Assembly: GCA_025350815.1 (NCBI GenBank)
Contig: JANXXE010000202.1
Coordinates: 1-57,459 of the forward strand
Origin: Myxococcales bacterium
Lineage (GTDB): Bacteria > Myxococcota_A > Polyangia > Fen-1088
Direction: 5' to 3'
DNA length: 57,459 nucleotides
In this document: positions 42,390 through 50,823 of the stretch, piece after piece
Position numbering within the stretch: position 1 is the first letter of the stretch
Layout of the letters: the number at the start of each line of letters is the position of its first letter
The notes under the pieces: generated by a model
What the model was told of the DNA's origin: nothing
What the model saw: only the letters and a program-made list of their open reading frames with translations
The model's database searches: none
Translations under genes and position numbers: made by a program

Positions 42390-43895
42390 ATGCTGACCCG
42401 GGTGGCGTCTGGCCAGGCGCGTTTCGTCGTGCCGGGGTTGACCACCGACGCGCGTGGCATCGCCGCAGGCAAGCAACTGGCCCTGCGGTTTCCGACCTGG
42501 GATCGGGCGGTGTCGTTTCTGCGGGTGCTCAGTGGCGCCGCTTGCCCGGACGAGATCTGGCACGGGCTGCGGCTTCACCACCTTCGTCCGACGGACGGCA
42601 TGCGCGAGTTGCTGATCGTGGTGCCGCACACCTCGTCGCACGTTGCCGATGGGGTGGCGCGCGCGGCCCGCCTGGCCGGCGGCGCGTGCTTCACCGGGAC
42701 GGGGCGCCACTTCGTTCCGTATCGGGACAAGGATGCGCCACTTGGTTACGACGCTGCGACGCTGGTTCACACCGGCGATGGGGATCTGATCTTGTACACC
42801 GCCAATCAGTCCGTTGCGTGCCAGCTGCAAGGGGACATCCCATTCGACAGTCTGCTCCTGCGCCTCGACCTGCGGCGCGAACCGCGGGGCGCCCAGGCCA
42901 TGGCGCGCGAAGACGAAGCGGGCGTTCTTTACCTGTCCTGTCGCCGGGGCCTGGGCCCCGTGCTGGCGGCGCATTTCTATCGTTCGGGCGTCCAGGCCGA
43001 TACGGCGGAGTGCGAGCCGGACAGCGCGAGCCCGTTTGGCGATGAGACTCCCTTCTGGCTGTTTCGCCTGCGGCACGTGCCTGCACGCCTGCTGGGTCTT
43101 GTCGTCGGCACGCCCGGCCTTCAGCTTTACCGCGCCGTGCTCGACAACGTGGCCGTGGCCGTCGGATTTGCGCACGTTCTTCACCTCGAAGGCTGCCGCG
43201 CGGCGGTTGCACCGGATCGTTTCCTGTTGCTGCGGCCGCGGCCCGGCAGACCGGTGGTGATGACGTCGCCGCCCGATTTCGTCCCACTGGGCGATCGGGT
43301 GGCGATTCCGGGGCAGGGCGGGAACGAAATCGCGACCATGACACCCGCTCGGCGGTCGGCGACGGGGCTCGGGGTCCCGCTGCGCCTCGAACGATCGCCG
43401 GCATCGCGGCCCCGCCCGGTCGCAAGCTGGATTCCGTGGTCGCAGGCCGATTGGCTGCGCCGGCTGTGCTACGCGCTTCCGACGTCCGCGTTGGCGGGCT
43501 ACCGGCTGGCATTGCTTGAGGCGGGCATCCTGGTGCTGGCGCCAGAACGGCTGGAAGGCTTTCCCTTCGGTCGGCCGCTGGAGGAAGCGGCACCTGGCGT
43601 CCTCATCCCAGTGGGGACTTGCGTTCGGCCCGCGGTATCGCCCAGCCTCATTCGCGATTCTCTCGCCGCCGGCGGGGATGGGACGTTTGTCTTCTCCGCC
43701 GCGGATGCGCCGCCGTTTCGGATCGCTGATGAATCCTTCGCGCCCTTCGAGCGACGGGTTCTGTCGCGAATCGCTGTGTCGACGCCACCGATGGTGGGGG
43801 CGCTGCCGTCTGCCACGCCGCCCCCGGGCGCGGCTGCCCCGGAGGTTGAGAACGATGCCCTCGGCCCATTGCCGGTGTGGGGCCTGCGCCGATAA
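42390..43895 (+). CDS. Unrecognised 501-aa protein (possible ternary-system accessory)
   Basis: A large soluble protein with no motif I can name. It shows several beta-rich segments; VPARLLGLVVGTPGLQLYRAV followed by NVAVAVGFAHVLHLEGC and FLLLRP looks like a module recurring in proteins from vWA-MoxR/FtsH ternary systems, but this is from memory and uncertain. The C terminus is Pro/Ala-rich. There is no signal peptide. ATG 42390 has GAGGA and TACACT upstream. It is paired with the 366-aa gene 15 bp downstream and divergent from the FHA-kinase pair. Confidence 0.55.
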   Translation: MLTRVASGQARFVVPGLTTDARGIAAGKQLALRFPTWDRAVSFLRVLSGAACPDEIWHGLRLHHLRPTDGMRELLIVVPHTSSHVADGVARAARLAGGACFTGTGRHFVPYRDKDAPLGYDAATLVHTGDGDLILYTANQSVACQLQGDIPFDSLLLRLDLRREPRGAQAMAREDEAGVLYLSCRRGLGPVLAAHFYRSGVQADTAECEPDSASPFGDETPFWLFRLRHVPARLLGLVVGTPGLQLYRAVLDNVAVAVGFAHVLHLEGCRAAVAPDRFLLLRPRPGRPVVMTSPPDFVPLGDRVAIPGQGGNEIATMTPARRSATGLGVPLRLERSPASRPRPVASWIPWSQADWLRRLCYALPTSALAGYRLALLEAGILVLAPERLEGFPFGRPLEEAAPGVLIPVGTCVRPAVSPSLIRDSLAAGGDGTFVFSAADAPPFRIADESFAPFERRVLSRIAVSTPPMVGALPSATPPPGAAAPEVENDALGPLPVWGLRR

Positions 43896-43910
43896 CGCCG
43901 GCGGGTGATC

Positions 43911-45011
43911 ATGGCGCGGGCATTCGTCGGTCGCTTTCTTCTGCCTTTGGTCCAAGGGGGACCGTTGCACGTCGGCAGGCCGATCGGACAGCGGCATCTA
44001 GCGCGAATTCTGTCCGCCGCAGAAGCCGGGTCCGAACGCGAGGCCGCGCAGAAGCTTGAGGCGCATCGACACGCTGAGGCGCGCGCCCTGGTTTCTGGTG
44101 TTCAGGCCCCTTTACTGGACGAGGCGACGTTGCGGCTGGGTGTCACGGTTCACAACCTCCTCGCCCTCGGGCATCCGTCGCTGGCGGGTAAGGCCAACGA
44201 GGGGCGGCGCCACCGAATTGCCGCTGTGACCGAGGGTCTCGCCGACCTGGGGCCGCCCCGCAGTGTTGCCGAAACCGTCGGCCGCCACACGCTGCTCGCC
44301 CGACTACCCGACATCGGGCACACCTCACACCTGGTGCAGCAATGGTGGGGTCAGCAGCGATTCGTCGGCCGGACGCCGCCCGCGCGTGTGCTGGCCCTGC
44401 CGAGCCTTCGACGTGTCAAGCACACGTTCGTGCGGCGTGGATGGGTCAAGGAGGTCGGCGTGGCGCCGTACGCGCGCGCGGCGTGGCTGGCGCTGCATCG
44501 GGCCAGTCCCCTGGCGGAGGCGCTGGATCCGCTGCGACTTGATCCTCCCTGGGCCTGGGAGCGTGTGTTACCGATTCTGCGTTTCGCACCCATCTTCCGC
44601 CTGGTCGCGGGCCGCGTTCTGGAGATCGGCGTTGCGCCTACCGGCGGGGCCATGGTGTCCGCCCTGTTTCGTCTGGCTTCGCTTCGCGAACCAAACACGG
44701 GGGCCGCCGCGCCGCCCGGACACCTTGCCTTTGCGATCGGGTTCCTCGCGCATGTCCTTTGGCTGGATGGCCTGTTCGGGCGCGCCTCGACGCCGCTGGC
44801 GGCGCCCGAGCTGGAGGCCGTTGTCCTGGCGGCCAGCGAGATCCGTCCAGGCCTGGTCTGGCCACCCGATGTCGACGCCACCACGGGCGCGGGCCGGTTC
44901 TTCGCAGACAGACTGGCGCAGATGCGTCGCGAACTGCTACTGACCGCCCCTGCACGGTACGTCGCGGCCCGGGCCCTGTGTCGCAGGGCAGTCCCCGACA
45001 TGTCGGGATAG
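43911..45011 (+). CDS. Unrecognised 366-aa helical protein
   Basis: A mostly helical, basic protein without recognised domains, signal peptide or definite TM helix. It is rich in Arg/Ala and Trp/Leu patches (TSHLVQQWWGQQRFVG, PYARAAWLALHRASPLAEAL). The start could be ATG 43911 (GGCGGGTGA upstream) or GTG 43905. It directly follows the 501-aa gene and is presumably co-expressed. The vWA lipoprotein gene begins 81 bp later with its own Shine-Dalgarno. Role unknown. Confidence 0.5.
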   Translation: MARAFVGRFLLPLVQGGPLHVGRPIGQRHLARILSAAEAGSEREAAQKLEAHRHAEARALVSGVQAPLLDEATLRLGVTVHNLLALGHPSLAGKANEGRRHRIAAVTEGLADLGPPRSVAETVGRHTLLARLPDIGHTSHLVQQWWGQQRFVGRTPPARVLALPSLRRVKHTFVRRGWVKEVGVAPYARAAWLALHRASPLAEALDPLRLDPPWAWERVLPILRFAPIFRLVAGRVLEIGVAPTGGAMVSALFRLASLREPNTGAAAPPGHLAFAIGFLAHVLWLDGLFGRASTPLAAPELEAVVLAASEIRPGLVWPPDVDATTGAGRFFADRLAQMRRELLLTAPARYVAARALCRRAVPDMSG

Positions 45012-45092
45012 GTATCCCTGTGACTGGGATTCAGGTAAGGTGGCTGTGCGTTTCATTACAGCAGGTACGGTTCACGTCCGGAAAGGACTACC

Positions 45093-46238
45093 ATGCGGTA
45101 CGCGCGTCCACTTCTCGGAGCCATTCTCACGCTCGCGGCTTGTTCGACTGATCCCGCGATCAAACCGACGACATCGGACAAGGCCACCGGCGGCGGGGCA
45201 GGCGGGGCCGACACCTCGAACACGACGGGCACTGGCGGCGCCACCGGGGGCGCCACCGGCGGTACTGGCGGTGGCTTCACGGTCAGGATTCCCGACGCTG
45301 GCACCGGCACCGGCACAACCTCGAACACCCCGGACGGGGGCGTGCGCGGGGGCGGTATGTGTGGCATGGAAGACTTCAAGCTCGATCGACTGCCGCCCGA
45401 GCTCTTGATCGTTCTCGACCGCTCGGGCTCGATGACCACCAAGGTGCCGCCCACGGCCGGCGCCACGCGCTGGACGGAAGTAACAGCCGCGCTGGACGAG
45501 ACAGTGATGAAGACCGAGGCTGGCGTGCTCTGGGGTCTGAAGATGTTCCCCAGCGTCGACGGCTGCATGGTCAGCGCCCCGGCCGAAGTGGACATCGCGG
45601 TGAACAACTACGCCGCCGTGGGCGGCAAGATCAAGATGTCGGCGCCCGCGATGGGCGGCGGTGGGACGCCCACCACTTTGGCGATGAACAGCGCGCTGGC
45701 CTATATGCAAACGCGGACGGCGTCGAAGAATCCGAAGTACCTGTTGCTTGCCACCGACGGTGAGCCGAATTGCGGGGCGGGTGGGGCGAGGACGGCTGAC
45801 AACGCGGGCGCCGTCGGCGCGGTCAAGGCGGCCTTCACGGCTGGCTTCCACACCTTCGTCGTCGGCATCGCCACCGCGGGTACGGGCGCCAACACGGTTC
45901 TTAACGATATGGCCACCGCGGGCGGCGAGCCCCGCCAGGGCGACCCCAAGTACTACGCCATCGCCAACCGGCAAGATCTGGTGATGGCCCTGGCGCAGAT
46001 CACGTCTGCGGTGTCCACCTGTGTGTTCCCGCTGGCCAAGGTGCCGCCGTCGCCCGACGACGTGGCCGTGAACGTCGATGGCAAGCGTGTTCCCCGTGAC
46101 AAGGCGCAGATGGACGGCTGGAACTACGGCGCCGACATGAAGTCGATCCAGCTTTACGGACCGTGGTGCGAGGGGCTCAAGATGAACGCCGGCGACGTGA
46201 AAATCATCTTCGGTTGCCCCGGGGTGATCATTCCGTAG
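45093..46238 (+). CDS. vWA-domain lipoprotein
   Basis: A 381-residue exported lipoprotein: lipobox TLAAC (Cys17), a Gly/Thr-rich linker (31-85), then a von Willebrand factor A domain (about 102-300). The MIDAS is complete enough to bind metal: D109-R-S-G-S113, a Thr in GGGTPTT and the Asp of ATDGEPN. The tail after the vWA part is a beta-rich domain with two Cys pairs (STCVF, PWCEG, FGCPG). Probable adhesion or protein-interaction module on the outer surface. GGAAAGGAC before ATG 45093 sets the start. It is adjacent to the MoxR gene, a common vWA partner, although partner vWA proteins are usually inner-membrane or cytoplasmic. Confidence 0.88.
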   Translation: MRYARPLLGAILTLAACSTDPAIKPTTSDKATGGGAGGADTSNTTGTGGATGGATGGTGGGFTVRIPDAGTGTGTTSNTPDGGVRGGGMCGMEDFKLDRLPPELLIVLDRSGSMTTKVPPTAGATRWTEVTAALDETVMKTEAGVLWGLKMFPSVDGCMVSAPAEVDIAVNNYAAVGGKIKMSAPAMGGGGTPTTLAMNSALAYMQTRTASKNPKYLLLATDGEPNCGAGGARTADNAGAVGAVKAAFTAGFHTFVVGIATAGTGANTVLNDMATAGGEPRQGDPKYYAIANRQDLVMALAQITSAVSTCVFPLAKVPPSPDDVAVNVDGKRVPRDKAQMDGWNYGADMKSIQLYGPWCEGLKMNAGDVKIIFGCPGVIIP

Positions 46239-46294
46239 CGGGTCCTCGGCCCCGTCACGTCGGCGCCCGGCAAGCCATCGCGTCTGCCGTCCGC

Positions 46295-46300
46295 TATAGT
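46295..46300 (+). promoter_or_regulatory. -10 box (TATAGT) of the moxR-methylase operon
   Basis: TATAGT ends 11 nt before the MoxR ATG. No -35 or Shine-Dalgarno is evident. It implies transcription separate from the vWA gene and a leader of only about 5 nt. Confidence 0.45.
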
Positions 46301-46311
46301 GCGCCACCGCA

Positions 46312-47529
46312 ATGAACTTGTCTGAACCCCCGCCGGCAGCGCCGGTCGCAGTCGACAACGCGCAGGTCGCTGCCGTCGCACAGAAGCTGAACGGGGTGGC
46401 GCGCGCACTTGGGCAGTGCTTCCTGGGCAAGGATGAGACCATCCGGCTGGCCCTCATTGCCCTCGTCGCGGGCGAGCACATGTTGATTGTGGGCCCCCCC
46501 GGTACCGCGAAGTCGGCACTGGTGCGGCAGCTCGCCCGCCTGGTGGACGCACGCTACTTCGAATACCTGCTGACGCGTTTCTCTGAACCGAACGAAATCT
46601 TCGGGCCGATCGACATCAAGGCCTTTCGCGAGGGGTCCTACCTGCGGCGCACGGAGGCGATGTTGCCCGCGGCCGAGATCGTCTTCCTGGACGAGGTTTT
46701 CAAATCCAACTCCGCCATCTTGAATTCGCTGCTGGCGATCATGAACGAGCGACGCTTCTTCACGGGAAGTCGCACGCTGACCGTGCCGCTGCGCTCGTTG
46801 TTTGCCGCCACCAATGAGGTTCCCAACGACGAGGGCCTGGCGGCGGTCTTCGACCGGTTCCTCATCCGCGCCAGTTCGGACAACCTTGAAAGCTTTCATT
46901 TCCACGGGCTGGTCGGGCGCGGCATCGAGGCCGAGGTTGCGCACCTGGGCGGCAGTGATGACGCAGCCGCGGCGCTGGTGTCCCTGACCGAGATTGCTGG
47001 CTTGCAAAGGGCCACGGCCGGTCTTCTGCGTGTCGGCGACGAATTTCTCGCGCGCTACAAGGGCCTCGTCTTCCAGATCCGTTCCGAAGGTGTGTCGCTG
47101 AGCGATCGCCGTGTGGTGAAGCTGCTGAAGCTCTTCGCGGCCAGTGCCGCCCTCGACGGCCGATCGGCGGTGGACGACCGCGATCTGTTTATTCTGAAGC
47201 ACGTCTGGAACAGCGTCGAGCAGATAGGCTTGCTCAAGGACATCGTCGCGCCTGTCCTCGAACGGCACCAGAGCGAACATCCCGAGTCGCCACGTCCCGA
47301 CGCCGGGAACGTCGACCTCGACACTGTGCTGGTCGAACTGGGCACCATTCGCGGGTTGCTGCTAGGTGGCTCGTCGCTGTCGGACATTCAGCTTTTTTCG
47401 CAGCTGAGAAATCTACAAGATATACGGACGACGTTGCTGGCCCTGGGTACGCCCACGGCCCAGCAGATGGTCAGCGAGGTCGACAAATTGCTTGAAGGCG
47501 TGTTCGAGTCATCCCGATGGACCGCCTGA
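46312..47529 (+). CDS. MoxR-family AAA+ ATPase (RavA-like)
   Basis: A 405-residue chaperone-like ATPase. Walker A GPPGTAKS (61-68), the typical EPNEIFGPIDI insert (92-102), Walker B IVFLDE (123-128), sensor-1 N168 and an arginine finger near R182 (DRFLIRA) are all intact. RavA-type MoxR proteins work with vWA partners to remodel complexes. Start ATG 46312, TATAGT 11 nt upstream. The C-terminal 100 residues contain a helical LARA-like region. It overlaps the methylase gene by 13 bp. Confidence 0.94.
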   Translation: MNLSEPPPAAPVAVDNAQVAAVAQKLNGVARALGQCFLGKDETIRLALIALVAGEHMLIVGPPGTAKSALVRQLARLVDARYFEYLLTRFSEPNEIFGPIDIKAFREGSYLRRTEAMLPAAEIVFLDEVFKSNSAILNSLLAIMNERRFFTGSRTLTVPLRSLFAATNEVPNDEGLAAVFDRFLIRASSDNLESFHFHGLVGRGIEAEVAHLGGSDDAAAALVSLTEIAGLQRATAGLLRVGDEFLARYKGLVFQIRSEGVSLSDRRVVKLLKLFAASAALDGRSAVDDRDLFILKHVWNSVEQIGLLKDIVAPVLERHQSEHPESPRPDAGNVDLDTVLVELGTIRGLLLGGSSLSDIQLFSQLRNLQDIRTTLLALGTPTAQQMVSEVDKLLEGVFESSRWTA

Positions 47530-48734
47530 AACCGCCACCAGAGGTTCGGCAGCGCCGGGCGTTCTCCACGCTCGGTGGTCCCGTCACAACCGGCGGCGAC
47601 GGCGAATCCGGTCGCGCCCTGGCCCGTTTGTTTCACGTCGACGCGGCGCTGGCGCGGGCGCTGACACACGGTTTTCACAGCTATGCGGGCCGCATGCACC
47701 CGGGCATCGCGCGTGGTGCGGTCGCCCAGTGGAGCCGCCCCGGCGGCAGGGTGCTCGATCCTTTTTGCGGCAGCGGCACGGTACTGGTCGAGGCCTTCGC
47801 CGCTGGGCGCGCATCGGTGGGCGTCGACGCCAGCCCGCTTGCCGTCCAACTAGCCCAGGTGCGTTCGACGACCTTGGGCGCCGAGGGCCGGTCGCGCCTG
47901 GTGCAGGTGGCCACCGAGATCGCGACCGAATCGGCGGAACGGGCGCGCAAGCGCAAGCGGCCAGAAAGCGCGATCTGGGCCAAGGACGAGTTCAAGCGTT
48001 TCCATCCGCACGTCGCTCTCGAACTGTTGGGCCTGCGCGAGTTGGTGATGGCGACGCCCCAGGACGACATCGGTCGCGCCCTGCGACTGTGCCTTTCGTC
48101 GCTCTTGGTGAAGTTCATGCGGACCGGGCCCGAGGCGCCGCGCGACGGTGAGACGAAGCGCATCGGTCGGGGTGTCCCCTCGCGTTTCTTGGCCGATCGT
48201 GCGCGCGAGCTGACGGGCGGCCTGCAGGCACTGGAGCGCCGCGCGCAACCCGGCACGCCGCCGCCCGAGGTGATTCTGGGCGACGCGCGTTCGTACCCGA
48301 AGATTGCGTCCGAACAGTTTGATCTGGTGCTGTCGTCGCCGCCCTACGCCGGGACCTACGACTACGCCGACCAGCACGCAGTGCGCTTTACCTGGCTGGG
48401 GTTGCCGGGCCGGGTGTTCCGCCAGAACCAGATAGGCGAGCGCAGCGAAGGCATGGGCTCGGCGGCGCGAGATTGGATTGAGGATCGCAAGCGCTGGCTG
48501 TCCGAACTGGCCCGGGTCCTGAAGCCATCCGGTCACGCCCTGCTGGTGGTCGGCGACGGTGTCGTCGGGGGCGCGCCCGAGGATGCCGTCGAGGCGATGG
48601 CGGATGCCGCGCCGTCGGCGGGTCTGCGCGCGGTGGCATGGGCGTCACAGGCCCGTCCGACCCGGGACCGCCGCCTGCAGGAGATCTTCGGCGGCAAGCC
48701 GCGGCGCGAGCATCTGGTTCTGCTGCGCCGCTAG
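47517..48734 (+). CDS. Site-specific DNA methylase (or RNA methylase) of the N4/N6 type
   Basis: A 405-residue amino-methyltransferase. SAM motif DPFCGSGTVLVEA (81-93) precedes the catalytic SPPY (274-277), the order of beta-class N4-cytosine / N6-adenine DNA methylases and of TRM11-like RNA methylases. HGFHSYAGRMHPGIAR near residue 51 occurs in both. A long basic region (KRKRPES, about 145-152) sits between motifs. No endonuclease gene is beside it, so it is an orphan methylase or an RNA modifier. ATG 47517 lies inside the MoxR 3' end. The next gene is parB, convergent. Confidence 0.82.
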   Translation: MDRLKPPPEVRQRRAFSTLGGPVTTGGDGESGRALARLFHVDAALARALTHGFHSYAGRMHPGIARGAVAQWSRPGGRVLDPFCGSGTVLVEAFAAGRASVGVDASPLAVQLAQVRSTTLGAEGRSRLVQVATEIATESAERARKRKRPESAIWAKDEFKRFHPHVALELLGLRELVMATPQDDIGRALRLCLSSLLVKFMRTGPEAPRDGETKRIGRGVPSRFLADRARELTGGLQALERRAQPGTPPPEVILGDARSYPKIASEQFDLVLSSPPYAGTYDYADQHAVRFTWLGLPGRVFRQNQIGERSEGMGSAARDWIEDRKRWLSELARVLKPSGHALLVVGDGVVGGAPEDAVEAMADAAPSAGLRAVAWASQARPTRDRRLQEIFGGKPRREHLVLLRR

Positions 48735-48737
48735 TGC

Positions 48738-49637
48738 CTACTCGGGCAGCAGCTTCGCCAGCACAGAATCGAGCTCGTCCAGCGTCTGGTAGTGGATTTC
48801 CAGATGTCCGCGACCCGGGCCTGTCTCGACGACCTTCACCCGCGCCCCCAAGGCGCGCTGCAACCGCTCGGTCAAATCGCGCACCGCAGACGACGGTCGC
48901 TGGGCCGCGTCGCCCTTCGCGTCGCCCTTCGTGGCGCCCTCGCGCTCGCGCCTGACCAGGCCCTCGACCTGCCGCACGGACATTTCGCGTGTCACCGTGA
49001 GGCGCGCCAGCCGTTCGATCTCCGACGCGGAATCGAGGCCCAGAAGCGCCCGGGCATGCCCCATCGACAGGCGTTGGCCCACGACCATCTGCCGAACCGA
49101 GGCGGGCAATCGCAACAGACGCAGGGCGTTCGCCACGGTGCTGCGATCCTTGCCCACGCGTCCGGCCAGTGATTCCTGCGTGTATCCGTATTCGTCGATC
49201 AGGCGCTGGTACCCATCCGCCTCTTCGATTGGGTTCAGGTCCTCGCGCTGCAGGTTTTCGACCAGGGCCATCTCGAACGCCGCGGTCTCGGTCACCTCGC
49301 GCACGACCACCGGCACCTCGTGCAGGCCGGCGCGCTGGGCCGCCCGCCAGCGCCGCTCGCCCGCAATCAACTCGTAACCGTGTTCCTGCGCGCGCACGAC
49401 CAGCGGTTGGATGATGCCCTGCACGCGAATCGTGGCTGCCAGTTCCTCGATGCGGGCGTCGTCGAAGGTCTTGCGCGGCTGATGCGGCGACGGATGAATG
49501 TCCTCGATGGGGATCAGGCGCAGTCCGCCATCCGCCGTGGCACGTGCAGGCGCGACCACCTGGGCCTGTCGAGGGGCCGGCGCCTCGGGAATCAAGGCCG
49601 CCAATCCGCGACCGAGGGCCTGGCGCTTGCTGCTCAC
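48738..49637 (-). CDS. parB: Chromosome-partitioning protein ParB
   Basis: A 299-residue CTP-dependent clamp that loads at parS. The N-terminal domain has GERRWRA (near residue 100) and LVENLQREDLNPIEEA. The central helix-turn-helix (GYTQESLAGRVGKDRSTVANAL) reads parS, and a C-terminal dimerisation domain ends the protein. All are intact. The Met is at 49637, overlapping the parA stop by 4 bp. No perfect parS (TGTTTCACGTGAAACA) is present in the window. Confidence 0.97.
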   Translation of the reverse strand: MSSKRQALGRGLAALIPEAPAPRQAQVVAPARATADGGLRLIPIEDIHPSPHQPRKTFDDARIEELAATIRVQGIIQPLVVRAQEHGYELIAGERRWRAAQRAGLHEVPVVVREVTETAAFEMALVENLQREDLNPIEEADGYQRLIDEYGYTQESLAGRVGKDRSTVANALRLLRLPASVRQMVVGQRLSMGHARALLGLDSASEIERLARLTVTREMSVRQVEGLVRREREGATKGDAKGDAAQRPSSAVRDLTERLQRALGARVKVVETGPGRGHLEIHYQTLDELDSVLAKLLPE

Positions 49638-50431
49638 GTCGTCGGTCCGTCCGGGGTGCGCGCGTGGCGGATCAAGAATTCCCGCGCGGCCTCAAGGTAA
49701 CTTTTAGCGCCCTTCGACGCGACGTCGTACAGCAAGATCGGCTTGCCGAACGAGGGCGCCTCGGACAGGCGGACATTGCGCGGGATCGACACGTCGTACA
49801 CCTTGCCGGCGAAATGCTTTCGCACCTCGCCCGCGACCTGTTCGGTCAGGTTCTGGCGGTTGTCGACCATGCACAGAAGGATACCCTCGATTGTCAGCCC
49901 GGGGTTCAGCGACCGGCCGACCAGGCTGACGGTGGCTTGCAGATCCGACAAACCTTCCAGCGCGTAGTATTCGCACTGCAAGGGGACGAGGACCCCGTCC
50001 GCGGCGCACAGGGCGTTGATGGTCAGCAGTCCCAGCGACGGGGGCGTGTCGATGATGACGAAGTCGTAATCGGGCGTCGCCAGGCGCAGCGGCCCGCGCA
50101 GACGGTGCTCGCGGTCGGGCAGGGGGACCAGTTCAATCTCGGCGCCCGCCAGATTTTGTCCCGCCGCCACCAGATGCAGGAACGGCAGCTCGGTCTTGCG
50201 GACGACGTCGCTTATCGATTTGTCGCCGATAAGCACGTTGTAAACGCTGCCCTCGGTGCTGCTGGCCCCGGCGCGCGCATGGCCGAGGCCCGAGGTGGCG
50301 TTGCCCTGGGGGTCCATGTCGACCAGCAGAGTGCGCTTCTCCGCCGCCGCCAGCGATGCCGCCAGGTTCACGGCGGTCGTCGTCTTTCCGACGCCCCCTT
50401 TTTGGTTCGCGACTGCGATGACCCTTCCCAT
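49634..50431 (-). CDS. parA: Chromosome-partitioning ATPase ParA
   Basis: A 265-residue Walker-type ATPase that moves ParB-parS complexes. The deviant Walker A KGGVGKTT (residues 11-18), DMDPQGN and DTPPSLG (Walker B) are present. ATG 50431 (MGRVIAVANQKGG) matches other ParA N termini; longer starts at 50443 and 50455 exist. It is followed directly by parB and divergent from the small acidic gene. There is no N-terminal extension, as is typical of chromosomal ParA. Confidence 0.97.
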   Translation of the reverse strand: MGRVIAVANQKGGVGKTTTAVNLAASLAAAEKRTLLVDMDPQGNATSGLGHARAGASSTEGSVYNVLIGDKSISDVVRKTELPFLHLVAAGQNLAGAEIELVPLPDREHRLRGPLRLATPDYDFVIIDTPPSLGLLTINALCAADGVLVPLQCEYYALEGLSDLQATVSLVGRSLNPGLTIEGILLCMVDNRQNLTEQVAGEVRKHFAGKVYDVSIPRNVRLSEAPSFGKPILLYDVASKGAKSYLEAAREFLIRHARTPDGPTT

Positions 50432-50481
50432 GTTGGGGCGCATCGTCCTTAGCACCGCACGCGTTCCGAAAGGTGAAAAAA

Positions 50482-50521
50482 TTGACGCTTTCGCTGGGGA
50501 GGGTAAAACACCTACATGTAG
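50482..50521 (+). promoter_or_regulatory. Promoter and palindrome before the 62-aa acidic gene
   Basis: TTGACG (50482-50487) and TAAAAC (50504-50509) with a 16-bp spacer. A perfect palindrome CTACATGTAG (50512-50521) sits at the expected transcription start, a classical repressor position. The leader then holds GAGGAG before the ATG at 50553. It lies in the parA divergent region, so parA could share the operator. Confidence 0.5.
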
Positions 50522-50552
50522 TGCGGAGCCCTACTTGAAGAGGAGATCGACC

Positions 50553-50741
50553 ATGTCCCACAGCGACCAGAGAATTTACAAGTCCTTCGAAGAGTTCGAG
50601 CGCGAGGAGCTGCGTGCGATGGAGACCATGGGGGCCTCCGTCGACGATATGATCGACGCCCTGTACGGGCAGGACCTCGACTTCGACCCCGATTCGGGCC
50701 GCACCCGCGGTGCCCGCGACGACGCCGAAGACGAAGAATAG
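50553..50741 (+). CDS. Small acidic protein, 62 aa
   Basis: A soluble, strongly acidic protein (Asp/Glu-rich, with a cluster at the C terminus: DLDFDPDSG and DDAEDEE). The middle is helical. There is no recognised motif. The start is well supported: promoter, palindromic operator and AGGAG 8-9 nt before ATG 50553. It is divergent from parA. Possible roles include a DNA-mimic or a partner of ParA/ParB; undetermined. Confidence 0.7.
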   Translation: MSHSDQRIYKSFEEFEREELRAMETMGASVDDMIDALYGQDLDFDPDSGRTRGARDDAEDEE

Positions 50742-50823
50742 CGCCCGCGTCGCAGCCGATCTTCAACCGCGCGCGCGGGAAGCGGCTGGCGAGAGTCCTC
50801 CGGCCCAGGTATAAGTTCGCGCC

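Noticed and set aside
47629-47644. parS-like sequence inside the methylase gene near parAB
   Set aside because: Only about 11 of 16 positions match and the right half-site is lost.
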